Of a stretch of DNA of 64,000 nt, positions 21,943 through 33,584 are shown in pieces. The notes beneath the pieces are model-generated. The model worked only from the letters and a program-made list of their open reading frames with translations. It was not told the origin of the DNA and searched no databases. This DNA is from Prorocentrum cordatum (Eukaryota; Sar; Dinophyceae; Prorocentrales; Prorocentraceae). Each line of letters begins with the position of its first letter. The stretch's first letter is position 1. The stretch spans positions 62,001 to 126,000 of the forward strand of contig CAUYUJ010015024.1 in assembly GCA_963575745.1 (NCBI GenBank), read 5' to 3'. The translations under genes and the position numbers were made by a program.

Positions 21943-22640
21943 CGCGCTGGGTGTGGACGCGCTCGTGTTGGTGAAGATCGATGTGGCACTCAGCCTCCGG
22001 CCCGACCTGCCCACGGAGGAAGCGATGACGTAATTAGGTCAACTGCCATTCATCACGGACGCCAAATGCCTGTACGACGCCTCGCGTAATGCGACATCTG
22101 ACCTCGTGGTTACCGAGACATGCACCGTCATCGAAGTCAAGATCGTGAGCGAGCAAATGCTAGAGATCGACGCGGTCTGGAAGTGGGTCGACACGCAGCA
22201 GCAGCTGGCCGACGGGCTCACAATGTTCAGCAATCGCCAGACGCTGGCAGACATCTTCAGACGCGGGGTGCACTCGCTGAAATATGACCCGACCTTCGTG
22301 GCAGGGGAAAAGCTCACCAAACGACACGTGGAGCAGCGAGAACGTGAGCTGGAGCACTCTGGCGACGATTTCGCGAACACCGGGAAAACGGAACAGTCGA
22401 AGCAAAAGCGCAGAGGCCATTTTGGCGCCAGCGGCCGCACGCTAGCGGCAGCGATCGCAGCAGGGACGCCCACGATTACACAGGGCCTCGTGAAGACGAC
22501 CCTGAACGTGTCCAGCGACGTGAACTCGGAGAGCGAGCACGACCTGATGGCGATCTTAGCGCTGGCAACGCTGTGAGCCCTGCTATTCGGAGTGCTGGTT
22601 GGAGCATGCCTAGGAGTGAAAGTGGGCCTGTGGCTTAGTT
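21943..22640 (+). pseudogene. Copia-like RNase H C-terminus (element 2), 3' part
   Basis: Resumes the domain broken at 12283: GVDALVLVKIDVALSLRPDL, then FITDAKCLYDA, KWVDTQQQLADGLT and LADIFRRGVHSLKYDP, the standard end of a copia RNase H. A TAA interrupts near 22030. After a TGA at 22574-22576 the frame continues with a hydrophobic segment (ALLFGVLVGACLGVKVGLWL) and stops at 22639, so the intact protein probably ended in a membrane segment. A one-base shift separates it from the left part even after removing the insert. Confidence 0.75.
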
Positions 22641-22651
22641 AACAAATTAAG

Positions 22652-22860
22652 ATGAATGAGCCCATGGATACGATACTGACGTTGCGCGGTGGAGCCAACG
22701 ACTCCAACGACAAGGACGATGACAAGAAGAACGACCAACCTGACGAACAGGAGGCACACAGCACGGAGAAGTCTACCACCGCCACGCCATCGACCAGGCG
22801 CAGAGCGACGGGTGGGGGTACTGATAGATGCCTCCCAGGTGGGGTCCGAGTAGATGGGGT
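22652..22860 (+). CDS. Short unassigned acidic ORF start
   Basis: A frame starting MNEPMDTILTLRGGAND follows element 2 by about 10 bp and is Asp/Lys/Glu/Gln-rich. It runs into the palindromic repeat at 22865, so its end is not original. It may be a residue of element 2. I do not recognise it. Confidence 0.25.
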
Positions 22861-22864
22861 CGGC

Positions 22865-23007
22865 GGATCACGCCGCATTGGCGATGCATCGCCGATGCAT
22901 CGGCGATGCATCGGCGACGTCGGCAATGCATCGGCGACATCGGCGTGGACAAAATCTGGCCCTACATCCAGCCGTATCGCCGATGCATCGGCGATGCGGC
23001 GCGATCC
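22865..23007. repeat. MITE-like palindromic repeat, copy A
   Basis: Ends are inverted: GGATCACGCCGCATTGGCGATGCATC on the left against the complement of CGATGCATCGGCGATGCGGCGCGATCC on the right. Multiple CGATGCATCGG phrases fill the arms. The centre reads CGTGGACAAAATCTGGCC. Flanks before the left end also match copy B (24733), so the mobile unit may extend 20-25 bp further left. Confidence 0.7.
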
Positions 23008-24732
23008 TCGCCTAGAACTGCGTACTTCTGCTCGAACTATTGCGAGAATTCCCGTAAGGATTCTACGATGCCTGCTGGCTGTGAGGCGGGAGCACCGCCG
23101 CCGACGAAGCGTGAGCGGTGTGATGAGACCATGACCCATCTTTTTCCCTTTGGAGTAAAGGTGAGGAGCGAACGCTCACCTGTGCTGATAATGAAAAAGA
23201 TGAAGACCATGCTTCGAGCAAGGCTGGCGTCATTGCCGATTTCGTAGGCACTCGTGCTGTGCAAATTCGTGCTAGAGGAAGTTTCCGTAGGTGCCGGGCT
23301 TGTTTCACTCTAGTTCGTCTGTCCTGGACGTTCACAATTCCCGAGAGTTAGAACTTGTATTGTTTGGCTAGGTTTCTGGACTAGGTGTCCTAGGAGCCCT
23401 CCGTTGTAGCTTTGTGGCGATCTTTGTTTTGGGAGATATCGATACTAACTCCATATTCCGCCCGTGTCAACTCGAATCCCCCTTGGTATTGCTTATGTTT
23501 GTATACTTGTGTACATTAGCACAAAGCAGTGTAGAGGAATATTGATTTGCAGATGTTTATGCAGTTATCACGTTAGTCATTCGAATGCCATTTGCTGACC
23601 GAAGGGCCCCCGAGTCAGGTAAAAGCTGCTTATCTACTCACAGGAAAAAATCATCACGTTTCTCAGAGTTGGTGTTCATTCCCGCGTAGACTTCGTGTGC
23701 TGCCGTTGGTTGATACTCCCGACCCTGCTTCCCTCGCTTCCTCCATCCCCCTTTTGTATCCCTATTCTTGATTCGTATCTACTCCTGAGTCCACACTCGT
23801 TCGTATCCTTTCTTATCCCTCTCCTGATATGTTCCCCTTGGCAGGCCGATGGCCGCCAAATCCAGGTGGCCCCATCCTACCTCATCATCACTTTTAGTCT
23901 CAGCACGTTCTGTGGTCCGCGCTGCAAGATGCAGTGGCTGGAGCTGGACGGAGCGCGCATCCCGCGCGGAAGGCCGACGTGTCGTTTTCGCCTCGGCGCC
24001 GCGCTGATCTTGCTAGAGAACTGTTGCCCCGCTGGGGCCCGGCGCGCATTTGTCGCAAGCAACTTCGTCGACGCGGGTGCGGGCGAAAACGTAGCTCTCG
24101 CCTCGGCGCCGCGAGCAGACTTCGCTTGAAAGTGGCGCTCCCGCTTCGACGCGTCGCAAATGTTGCACTTGTTCATTTTTGGGGGGCCCTCGCGAGTGTG
24201 CGACTTGTCGTCCTCGCTCAAATTCCGTGCGCATTTGGCTCGGAAGTGGCGTTCCAGCGCGGGCTCGGCGCATGGCTCATTCGCCGAAGCGCAGCAACGC
24301 GGCAACGGCAGCGGGGCCGCGCGAGAGCGGGCGAAATGCCGACCTCGCCCAAGCGCCGCGCTGTTTGTGAGTGAACGTGGCACTGCTGAGTCAAGTCAGC
24401 GCAGCGCATGCTTCGTCTTCGCTTTACCCATCGGAAATATTCTCGTCACCAAGTCGTCGGAAGAGGGACTGCGCGCGAGCGCGCTCCGTTTGCGAGGTGA
24501 GAACGCGTTCCAATCCAAGTATCAAATTGCGCCTCAATGTATTATTATGTTGTGGGAAAGAGGGTGGGATCAAGTAGGCGGGGCCCTCTGAGTCGCTCGA
24601 CCTCGCTAACTTGACCCTCATCCTACAACTCCTCACTCTCCCTGCTCCCCCCCGCTCTCCCCACCGCCTGCCTCTCCCCCCCCCCCCAACCCTGGAGGCC
24701 GTTCTGATGGGGCTGCAGTGGACGGAGTCAGG
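23008..24732. other. No recognisable gene
   Basis: AT-richer than its surroundings between 23150 and 23900. From 23930 to 24370 a phrase CGCCTCGGCGCCGCG and GGAAGTGGCGTTCC recur two or three times, suggesting old duplications. No domain or long unshadowed ORF is seen. Confidence 0.5.
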
Positions 24733-24843
24733 GGATCGCGCCGCATCGCCGCATCGCCGATGCATCGCCGACGTCGGGACGGAGAAATTCGGGCTCCAAA
24801 TCGCGCTGATCCGCCGATGAATCGGCGATGCGGCGTGATACTC
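24733..24843. repeat. MITE-like palindromic repeat, copy B
   Basis: GGATCGCGCCGCATCGCCGC on the left pairs with the complement of GGCGATGCGGCGTGATACTC on the right. The centre (GACGGAGAAATTCGGGCTCC) is related to that of copy A at 22865. It is shorter than copy A through loss of internal CGATGCATCGG units. Confidence 0.65.
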
Positions 24844-24849
24844 GAGTCC

Positions 24850-25150
24850 CGTTTTGGCGGCCTGAACACCCTCCCTCCCCTCCTCCTTTCTCGCCCTCTC
24901 CCGCTCCCTCCCCCTCCCCTCTCCCCCTCACCTTTTTCCATCGTCCGCCATCCCTCGTCCTCCCTCGGCCCCCCCCCGCTCCCTCCCCCTCCTGCGTTCC
25001 TACCTCTCTGCCCCCCTCTGTCCTTCTTTCCCGCTGAGAGGAAAGGAGGAAGGGCAGGAGACTCTCCCTCCCTGGTCTCCCTTCCCTCCCTTTTCTGCCC
25101 CTCTCCCCCTCCCACTCCTACCCCTCCTGCTTCCCCCCAGGTTCTCCTGT
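24850..25150. repeat. CTCCC-rich polypyrimidine tract
   Basis: Roughly 300 bp of C/T-dominated plus strand with short G-bearing interruptions. No coding evidence. Confidence 0.85.
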
Positions 25151-25189
25151 CCCTCTTTCAACGAGAAGGACGGCGCGGAGCACGAGCCG

Positions 25190-25913
<724 letters not shown>

Positions 25914-26202
25914 AGGCAAGGCGAGCCTGAGTCCGCCGGGGAATCGGGGCCTGGAAGGCCGGCGCGGGCGGGCCGGGGCCCTCATTTGCAGATGTGGAAC
26001 TTGTGGTCAGTGCTGTGTACGTGGCGTAGGAACGCTTGTTTCAAATTGCTCCATTGAGTGCTGTCCTGTGCCAGTGTCAATCATCGCTCGCTTCAAACAT
26101 GTTTGCTAACAGACCCCCGTGTCTGCGGATTGCTTGCCGGAGGTCGTGGATGTCCGACTCTCACGTCGCAACAAATCGAGCCCATTTGAGTCGGAACCTG
26201 CA

Positions 26203-26932
26203 GAATACCTTCAACCATTCCGCCAACATAAATAATCAAGATCGTGAACTCGAGTCGACAAGGCGGAAAATGGAATCGGATCCAGGGTCGGGAAGGCGGG
26301 ATGGGAGCTGGAGTCGGAGAACCGAGAAATGGAATTGGAACCGGAATCAGTGAGACGGGAACCGCAATCGAAGCCGGAGACGGAGAGATCGGACGGGCGC
26401 TGGAGTCGGAAACCAGGGAGCTGGAATCGGAGCTGGAGTCGGAGAAAAGGGCGCCGAAATTGGGAACGGAGTCTTAAAAATGGACGGGAGCTGGAATCGT
26501 GAAATCGGGGGCCGGAACCAGGGCTGGAGTCGGAGAGATGGGAGCCGGAGTCGGCACCAAAAGGAGACATTCAAGCATTCCTGTCAACATACATAATCTA
26601 GATCGTGAGCCGGACTCGGGAAACCTTCAACCATTCCTGCAAACATAAAGATCAAGATCGTGAGCCGGAACCGGAGAAACGGGAGCTGGGATCGGAACCG
26701 GGGTCGGGGAGATGGGATGGGAGCTGGACTCGGAGAAATGGGAACCAAAGTCGGAGCCGGAATCGGAGAAATAAGATCTGCACTCGGAACCGGAATCGAA
26801 AAGATGGGACGGCCGCTGGAGTCGGAAAGCGTGCTGGTATCGGAAAGGTGGGCGCCGAAAGAGTGTCGGAGAGATGGGGCGGGAGTTGGAGACGAAAACA
26901 GTTTCGGAGATAGGGGAGCCCCTGGGTTCAAA
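26203..26932. repeat. GGAGTCGGAGAAATGGGA-type minisatellite
   Basis: Loose repeats of about 18-25 bp built on GGAGCCGGAATCGGAGAAA. A distinct phrase, CCTTCAACCATTCC.GC.AACATAAA.ATCAAGATCGTGA, occurs near 26210, 26570 and 26620 and marks a longer-period unit. A related block, including CGGAGAAATAARATCTGC, recurs at 30960-31100 inside the neighbouring LINE region. Confidence 0.75.
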
Positions 26933-27533
26933 TCAGCTGGTTTTATTGGAGCCTCTTTGGGGAAGGGACAAGTATCCTTCCATGTAGCTGAGAAAGCCGT
27001 CCTCCAAGCCGTTCCACAATTGTGCGTGTGATGCCATATCTACCCATTGGATGTCGCATTGGTATGCTGTAGCACTTTTAACAAACGACACTATGCCATC
27101 ATCCCAAGTCTTTCGCTGACCGCCGCGCCGTCGTTTTGCTCGTCGTGCGTGGTGCACGTTCGGGTCCCAAGGTATACAACGCCTCGTCCATCTGTCGGCG
27201 CTGTGGCCTGCAGCCCGGGATACGTAGTGTCACTTCCTCGCCATGCGCTCCGCGATAGTTATGGCATCGTAGGTGCTCCTGCGTATGAAGTCCACCCAGG
27301 GCTCCAGGCCATCGTTGTTGGCATCGTCGTTTCTGCTGCGTGGACCAAGGTCGTGCTGGTTGCCGGCGCCGGCGGCTATGATGACGGCTCGGGGTGTTGC
27401 GTTGCCGCTTTCCTGCAGGGATCGTCTTCTCGGCACGCCCACGATCAGGCGAATCATCTTCCGTTGTGTCCTCCGCAGCGAGAGGAGCAGGTCCTTGGTT
27501 AGAGCCCACGAACAATACCCGTACGTAACGCAA
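26933..27533 (-). pseudogene. LINE ORF2 C-terminal region
   Basis: After a frameshift near 27530 the frame reads KMIRLIVGVPRRR, then a stop at 27230, then WDPNVHHARRAKRRRGGQRK in the same frame. This resembles the C-terminal part of APE-type LINE ORF2 proteins. It ends at a TGA at 26933. Confidence 0.6.
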
Positions 27534-28812
27534 GGTGTGATTGTGCCGTTGAAAAGTCGTAGTCTGCTGCGAAATGGAAACCGTTTGTTCGTGAGTTCGT
27601 TCCGTAATTAGTCCATCCTGCGGCGATCCTGTTTGATAGTTCGTGCTCGTGGAAATTGTGGAACGACAATTTCCTGCCTAGGTATGTTGTGCTGTGGTCG
27701 TGGTGCAAGATGTCGATGCGTGCGTCGTCCAACCTGATATGCGTTATTGTTATTCCCCTCCGCCGGCTGACGTTTGTAAGGATATTGGTCTTGCCGGGGT
27801 GGAGTGACAATCTGCAGCGCGATGCCTGGCATTTGAGGTCTCGTAGCACACAAGAAAGCTGTCGTAGGTTCGCGGCGTACAACAAGACGTCGCCCGCGAA
27901 GCGTAGGTTGGTGATGCTAGTGCCACTCGCGTAGCCAAGCTTGATGCCAAACCTCTTTCGATGTCAAATTGCCTTGGGTTGCAGGGAAGTGTGTTCTAAC
28001 AGCGCGTTGAACAATAATGAGCTGAGCGGATCTCCCTGTTTCATTCCACGCTGTATGTCGACATGTCGGCTGTTAGTGTCTGTCCTGACCGTGGCTGGCT
28101 GGTTGCAGCACATCTGCTGTAAGAAAGTGATATATGCATCAGGGATGTGTTGTTGTCGTAACGCTTCCAAAAGTTTGCTGTGGCTCACGCAGTCGAACGC
28201 TCTTGAAAAGTCGAGGGCGGCTGCCCAGAGAGGTAGCTGCCAACGATCTGACTGCTCGCACAGTATTGTCGCGGTAAGAAGGTGGTCTTCGGTGCCGTAG
28301 CCACGTCTGAAGCCAACTTGGTCGGGGCTTTGTTGCGCGTCGAACGCGAACTCGAGCCGGTTGCATATGAGTCGAGACATGAGCTTGCAAAACTGCGGGA
28401 TGATTGCGATTGGTCTGTAGCTTTGTGGTAACTTGGGGTTGCCAGACTTGTATATAACTGTGATCGTCGTGCGTTTCCATTGGTCGGGCGGCGGGCGATT
28501 TGGAATGATGATGTCGTTGTAGAGCTGAAGCAAGTAATGCTCAGTGGTGGCGCCCCCTGCTTTGAGCAACTCTGCTATGAGGCCATCAGTGTCGCTGCGC
28601 TTGCCATTCTTCAACTGTTTTATGGCCCTCAGTAGTTCTTCCATCGTGAATAATGGGATGTTGGGTTCAGCTGACGATGTAGCGGCGCTGTTCTCCTCGC
28701 TGTCGTTCTCTTGTTTCTGGTAGAGTTGCTCGTAGAAGGTCGCGAAGACGTCGGCGATGCGTGTGCTGTCAGTATCCTCGTCGCCTGTTGGGGTAGTCAT
28801 TGATGAAATCAT
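27534..28812 (-). pseudogene. LINE reverse transcriptase (RVT_1)
   Basis: Motifs appear in order: AIKQLKNGKRSDTDGL, SYRPIAIIPQFCKL, DQVGFRRGYGTEDH, the motif A Asp in AALDFSRAFDCV, motif B in QRGMKQGDPLSSLLF, and motif C as FAGD at 27889-27900 in place of FADD. The FAGD change removes one metal-binding Asp. A TGA at 27964-27966 splits the domain between motifs B and C, with both halves in one frame. The enzyme is dead on two counts. Confidence 0.85.
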
Positions 28813-29194
28813 GTTTTCGTCTAGCAGACTTCACAACGGCGATGTTCCTGAGGCATTTGAATTGGCAAATAATGGTATCTAATGTTGCGTTATCGCGGGC
28901 CCGCTTGATGGTGCGAAGGTGTCTCGGGATTAGCTACGTCGTTGGACGATTAGCTCGCGTAATTTCGCAGTGCCGACCGCGCGTTCGCGATGTTCTTCGT
29001 GCGCTCGGACAAGGGCGTCGCTGATGCGGGCGCGCCTGTCATTTGCGTCAACTGCACAGTCGTAGTCGCCGAGTCAGTGCTGCAAGCGCTGCTGGAAAAG
29101 TGGGTCGGCGGCATGCGGGAATGAAGATAGATGGGGTGTTCGTCGCTTGCGTTTGCTCCTTCTGCGTGTCTTTGCGTCGGGGAAGACATTTCAC

Positions 29195-30000
29195 TCAAAA
29201 TGCTTGATGGTCGAAGCCGAGGTCCGGAGTATGAGTGGCAAATGCGTCGAGCATCTGGTTGCGGCGGTTCTTGTCGATGAGAGCGTAGTCAATTTGCCGC
29301 TGGGTTGGATGCTCGCCACTGCTGGTGCACGTAAAAGTGTTGTGGTTGTGTTTGTGGAACATAGCGCTCGTGATAAGCATTTTGCGCGTGTTGGCCCATG
29401 CCCGTAACCGCGCCCCGCGCGTGTTGCAGTCTCCCATTACATGCGCTCCCACAATTGGTCTTCGGCTTGTGCTGTGATTTGCATCGTCGTCCGCGTTGTT
29501 GGGGTGCTTTCCGACTTGGGCATTGAAATCTCCAATGATAATTGTGGTTCGTTTCTGGTGGACGGCGTCGTCGTGAATGGCGGTCAAATAATCGTATAAT
29601 CTTTTGGACGTGAATGTCGGCGTAGCCGGAATTCGGGAAACACGCGGCCGCCACTCTCACCCTGCACTCGTCAATGTCGAGGTTGATGTAGGCGATGCGC
29701 TCGTCGATGCGTGTGAAACGCTTGATGCTGCGTGCGTGCCGATGGTGGGTCAAGAAAACCACGCCCCCTGATGCGGCGGCGTGGCCGGCTGCCGCAAAGA
29801 CATGTGATCCCAGCTTCGTAGTCCACATCTCGCGTTGTTCAGTCCCCCACATCTCGTTGATTGCCACGATATCCCAAATGTCTTTTCCTAATTCGTAGAT
29901 CAGAAAGTCGATCGAGTCGTCTGTAGTAAGGCTCCTTGCGTTTTTGTGGATGATAGTAAATGTTGGGTTGTGGTCGCAGTCGGTCGTTGGAGGCTGGAGG
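29195..30000 (-). pseudogene. LINE apurinic-type endonuclease domain
   Basis: Two frames joined by a shift near 29590. The first holds HKNARSL (catalytic Asn), AINEMWG (catalytic Glu) and SGGVVFLTHH. The second holds IIIGDFNAQVG (Asp, Asn), QIDYALI and LGFDHQAF (Asp-His). All key endonuclease/exonuclease/phosphatase residues are visible. It would nick target DNA. Upstream the frame runs into the Pro/Ser-coding repeat array. Confidence 0.8.
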
Positions 30001-30800
30001 TCGTAGCGCTGGTTTGGCGGGGGGCTGGATTTCGACAGGTGCAAGTGGATATGGAGAGTCGGATGTTGCATGCTGGAGGTTGGATTGCTGAGATGGTGTT
30101 GGCTGGGGGTCGATGGGTGGAGGCGGGGGCAAAGTGTTGGATGCTGTAGGTCGGAAGTCGGTAGGTTGGGTCGGTGAATCTTGAAGGTCCATGGTTTAGG
30201 AGAGTTGTGGGGAGTCAAGTGCTGGAGGCTGGAGGTCGAAGTGTTGAGTTCGCGGACGCTGGAGGTCGATTGGTGGGGGTGGGCATGAGAAGTCGATTGT
30301 TAGAGGCTGGAGGTTGGATTGTTGAGCTGGTGGTGGCTGGGTGACGGTGGGTGGAGGTGGGAGTTGGACGTCGGATGCTGTAGATTGGGGGTCGGCGCGT
30401 TGAGTCGGCGAAGCTTGAGGGTCGATGGGTTGGGAGAGCGGTGGGAAGTCGAATGCTGGAGCCTGGAGGTCGGAGCATTGAGTTGGCGGGTGCGGAGGGT
30501 CGACAAGTCAAGGTGGACGCGGGAAGTCGGGCGATGGAAGATGGAGCCAGGAATGCCGGACTGGCGGCAGCTCGAGGTCGAGAGGTGGAGGTGAGAGTAA
30601 AAGGGCGAACGTTGGAGGTTGATGGTTGGAATGCTGAGCCGGTGGATGTCGGAGGTCGATGGGTGGAAGTGGTGGCAGGAGGTCGGATGCTAGTGGCCGG
30701 AGGTCGGAGTGCTGAGCTGGCGGAGGTTGGAATCGAGAGAGGGATCTGGAGTCAGGGACAAGGTTGAAAGCAGGAGTCGGGATGTTGGGAATCTTCTTGT
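30000..30800. repeat. GGAGGTCG-type minisatellite inside the LINE
   Basis: Irregular tandem copies of about 30-45 bp built on GCTGGAGGTCGGAGTGTTGAG. The minus strand reads as Pro/Ser/Thr-rich protein (repeats of RPPASxxST). It lies directly upstream of the endonuclease and may be an expanded N-terminus of ORF2. Confidence 0.7.
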
Positions 30801-30929
30801 CGTCGTAGTCGGGAAACGTCCTCGGGCGACAAATCTCCTGGGAATGAGGTAAGACGTGTCGTGAGCCTAAAGGGACATCTCCAATAACATTCATATTTTT
30901 GCCCCGTCCGCCCCCTGCTGATTGGGTTG

Positions 30930-31460
30930 TGTCAGCGTGATTTACAAGCCCAGGGTACGAGGTGAGAGTGGGGGGTTGGAGGTCCGAAATGGGGGCAGGG
31001 GTCGGAGAAATAAAAATCTGCTCTGAAGCGGGAGTCGGAGAAACAGGAATCAAAGAAGCTGGGGTCGGCGAAACCGGGAGAGAATGCTGGGGACATGGGT
31101 CCGCAAATCCTGGTGCACGTAGAGGCTCTGGGCCGCGAGGTTGGAGGTCGGAGGGGGTGAGCCAGAGTCGTATGGGTAAATCCCTGTCCGGAAAGTGGGG
31201 TCCGCGTCGCCGGCGTAGTCGATGCGTCCGCAGGCGGTGATATGCAAGCATGTGCAGCCAAAGCCTCCATGCCGGAGCCGTGGTGGCAGGAACCGATACT
31301 GGTAGAAACAAAACTATCGGTGGCATCCAGTCCATCCGTGCATGTAAAAACTGAAATCGGCACCTGTATCCCGGCGGTGGTACTTTTGCCCACTTCCGTA
31401 GTCGGATGCGAAAATGAAGATGAAAATGATGATGTCGAGTGTATGCTGGATCCTTGAGGG
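30930..31460. repeat. GGGGTCGGAGAAA-type repeats inside the LINE
   Basis: Contains GGTCGGAGAAATAAAAATCTGC and related phrases shared with the minisatellite at 26203-26932, in the same orientation. No convincing coding signal. Confidence 0.6.
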
Positions 31461-31502
31461 AACATCGAGGTGGGATCAGGAGTCAGAGAAGGGTAAGGAA
31501 GA

Positions 31503-31829
31503 CTATATATACACACCTGTAGCTGTAGGGGTGGACTTAAAAGTAGTTTCGCCCCTGGCGTCCTCCCTCGCAACTGGGTGCATACATTCCGTGGCGGTGG
31601 ACATGTCGGTGGCTTTGCCCGTAATCTCCACGTCGCAAAATTCAAAATAGTTGCCATTCGTTTCCAATGTAGATTGTGGTTGGTCGGCTCTGGCACTGGT
31701 GTCCAGTACTATCACGCAAGAACCTGTATCCAGTGCCCGCCGCGTGTCCTTGCCCTTGGATTTGCCTGTTGGCGCACCCTTCATTCCGAGGCGGGACCGA
31801 TATATAATGGAGTCGCATTTCTCGGTCAA
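31503..31829 (-). CDS. Unassigned 108-residue ORF
   Basis: The frame starts near MTEKCDSIIYRSRLGMKGAP and has normal amino-acid balance, unlike the repeats around it. A pair LDTGSC and VLDTSA is reminiscent of an aspartic-protease triplet (D-T-G), but no flap or second motif is visible, so I do not assign it. It may be part of the LINE or of an older insertion. Confidence 0.3.
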   Translation of the reverse strand: MTEKCDSIIYRSRLGMKGAPTGKSKGKDTRRALDTGSCVIVLDTSARADQPQSTLETNGNYFEFCDVEITGKATDMSTATECMHPVAREDARGETTFKSTPTATGVYI

Positions 31830-31845
31830 GGCGATCAGCTTCTCA

Positions 31846-31859
31846 TGGTAGTAGTAGTG

Positions 31860-31899
<40 letters not shown>

Positions 31900-31910
31900 C
31901 ATTAATAGCC

Positions 31911-31952
<42 letters not shown>
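31846..31952. repeat. TAG trinucleotide microsatellite
   Basis: About 100 bp of GTA repeats with one interruption near 31900. Confidence 0.95.
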
Positions 31953-31956
31953 ACTG

Positions 31957-33319
31957 TTAAAGCTCTCCCCAGATCTGCCACACTTCCTCCCGCTCGCGGT
32001 GAGTAGTGCCATCGCGCGCACGTACAGTGAGCGCCAGCTGGCCGCCAACATGGACTTGATACGGAGCACAGTCGTTGACTCTGATGTTGTACTCGTTGCG
32101 GGGCGGGTTGTACATCAAGAACAACTGAACGAAAATTAGAACCTGGGGGAACGCGAACATGGAGAGGGGAGATCAAAAAACAAGCCGTAAAATTGTACTC
32201 GTTGCCCATATCATGTTTGAGCAAATACTTAACGCCAAAAGCAAAGCTACGGGCTGCTCGTTCACACGGTTCTCTATCCTGTGATGCCCAACTGTGTTGG
32301 AACCCCGTTGTAAGCGTTTGCTCCGGAAGAAAACTACGGCGGTGTCTCGCTCTAGCAAATCGCCAAACTCCACGAATTAGATGTTACGAAAATCCCCTTT
32401 AGCATACAAATTCTTGGGAATGGGGCTGCTCATGTTGGCTGGCGAGCTGTTCCTGGATGAACTCGGTCGCGGCGGCCTCGGACTCGAAGTTATCCAGGTT
32501 ACCGATGACCGCTGTGACGGAACGAACGCTTGCCGTTGTAACGGTATTCGTCTGCTGCCTTCTGGGAGTAGCCGGATCGTAGAGTATGATTCCCGTAGTC
32601 TTTGAAATCATGTTTGATATTGTCGATGTGTTCTTGCATCGTTTTTCCATGTTAGTCATCCTCATCTGGACATGAAAAGCATCGAAGTCTTTCCTCATAT
32701 TCCCAAGTTGTGACTTCAGCGGTGCAGTGGCGTCGTCAAGGTCCTTGCGGGAGACGCCGTGTTTCTTGATGGCCGCGATGTCTTGCTGGATTGGGTGAAG
32801 CTGGGTGACAATCAAATTCGCGATCGCACTTAATGTAAGTGGTTCTTCTGCTGATCCGGATGCGCCTGTTCCTAAGAAGGGCATAGGAGTGGGTAGCTGA
32901 AGTCGGCCTACAACACCTGCATGTGAAGCTGTGGAACCTTCAGTGGGGTCTCCTGTGTCAAGTCTGGCTATGACCTCTATCCCGTCCAATTCATGCAATG
33001 GGCTGTTAATCCTTTGTTGGTTTGCCTCTGGCCGCGTTGGAGTACTGAGAACGTGACATTCGGGCATCCCCGCCAAGAATGGTGGCACGAGAGATCGGGA
33101 TATACTGTGGTAGGAATCGTAAGCGTAAGCGGAACCTAAGTGGAAACCTTGGGGCCTTGAGCCATCGTCGTCGTCGTCGTCGGTGTCGTCGTCGTTGTCT
33201 TTCGTCGTCGTCGCCTCCCCTCGCCGTCGGCATAGTCGCCCATCGCCGTCGACGGCGGCGATGACGCTTGGCCTGAGGGTTCCCAAACGGTCCAGCGTCC
33301 ACGCCGACCAGTGACTCAA
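31957..33319 (-). pseudogene. LINE ORF1-like nucleic-acid-binding protein
   Basis: The frame 32399-33319 has an acidic N-terminal repeat, a predicted helix/coiled-coil stretch (about residues 180-240, LDDATAPLKSQLGNMRKDFD) and an RRM-like start (SVTAVIGNLDNFESEAAATEF). After a stop the frame at 32173-32373 continues with VEFGDLLERDTAVVFFRSK and a further frame at 31957-32160 follows. The layout (coiled coil, then RRM-like, then C-terminal domain) is that of LINE ORF1 proteins, which bind element RNA. Assignment rests on architecture and position. Confidence 0.5.
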
Positions 33320-33384
33320 ATGTGATTCGGGGTAAACGGGCCGTCCTGGGACTTCGTTTGTTCTCCGAAGATGTCAGCTGGGTG

Positions 33385-33584
33385 CCTGGGGCTGGAAAAA
33401 GGAAATGAGCAACACCCACGCTCTGGCCAAAATGTTCATCTGCTTGGCCAATATTCTGCAACTTTGGCTGTATCCTTGCTTGCTCAGCTGTGTCCAGCCG
33501 TGGCGACGAGGGCCCCCCCTCAGGCCAACTACCATTCCCTCAACTGGCCCTTCTCTGAGCTAATTCTCCCTTGGTGCTGCGGCA
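33385..33584. other. No recognisable feature
   Basis: Two hundred bases between the LINE and the palindromic element with no repeat or coding signal that I can identify. Confidence 0.5.

Larger units (their letters stand above)
26933..33319 (-). mobile_element. APE-type LINE retrotransposon, decayed
   Basis: Right to left on the minus strand: an ORF1-like region (33319-31957), repeats (31952-30000), an apurinic-type endonuclease (30000-29195), reverse transcriptase (28812-27499) and a C-terminal region ending at 26933. This is the layout of a two-ORF non-LTR element that inserts by target-primed reverse transcription. In-frame stops (27964, 27230) and frameshifts show it is inactive. An enzyme of this class could have retroposed the mRNA at 12284-21928. 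Confidence 0.8.

Noticed and set aside
28295-28303. CCGTAGCCA as a spliced-leader trace
   Set aside because: It lies inside the LINE RT domain on the opposite strand, encoding the conserved YGTEDH region, and has no leader 3' part.
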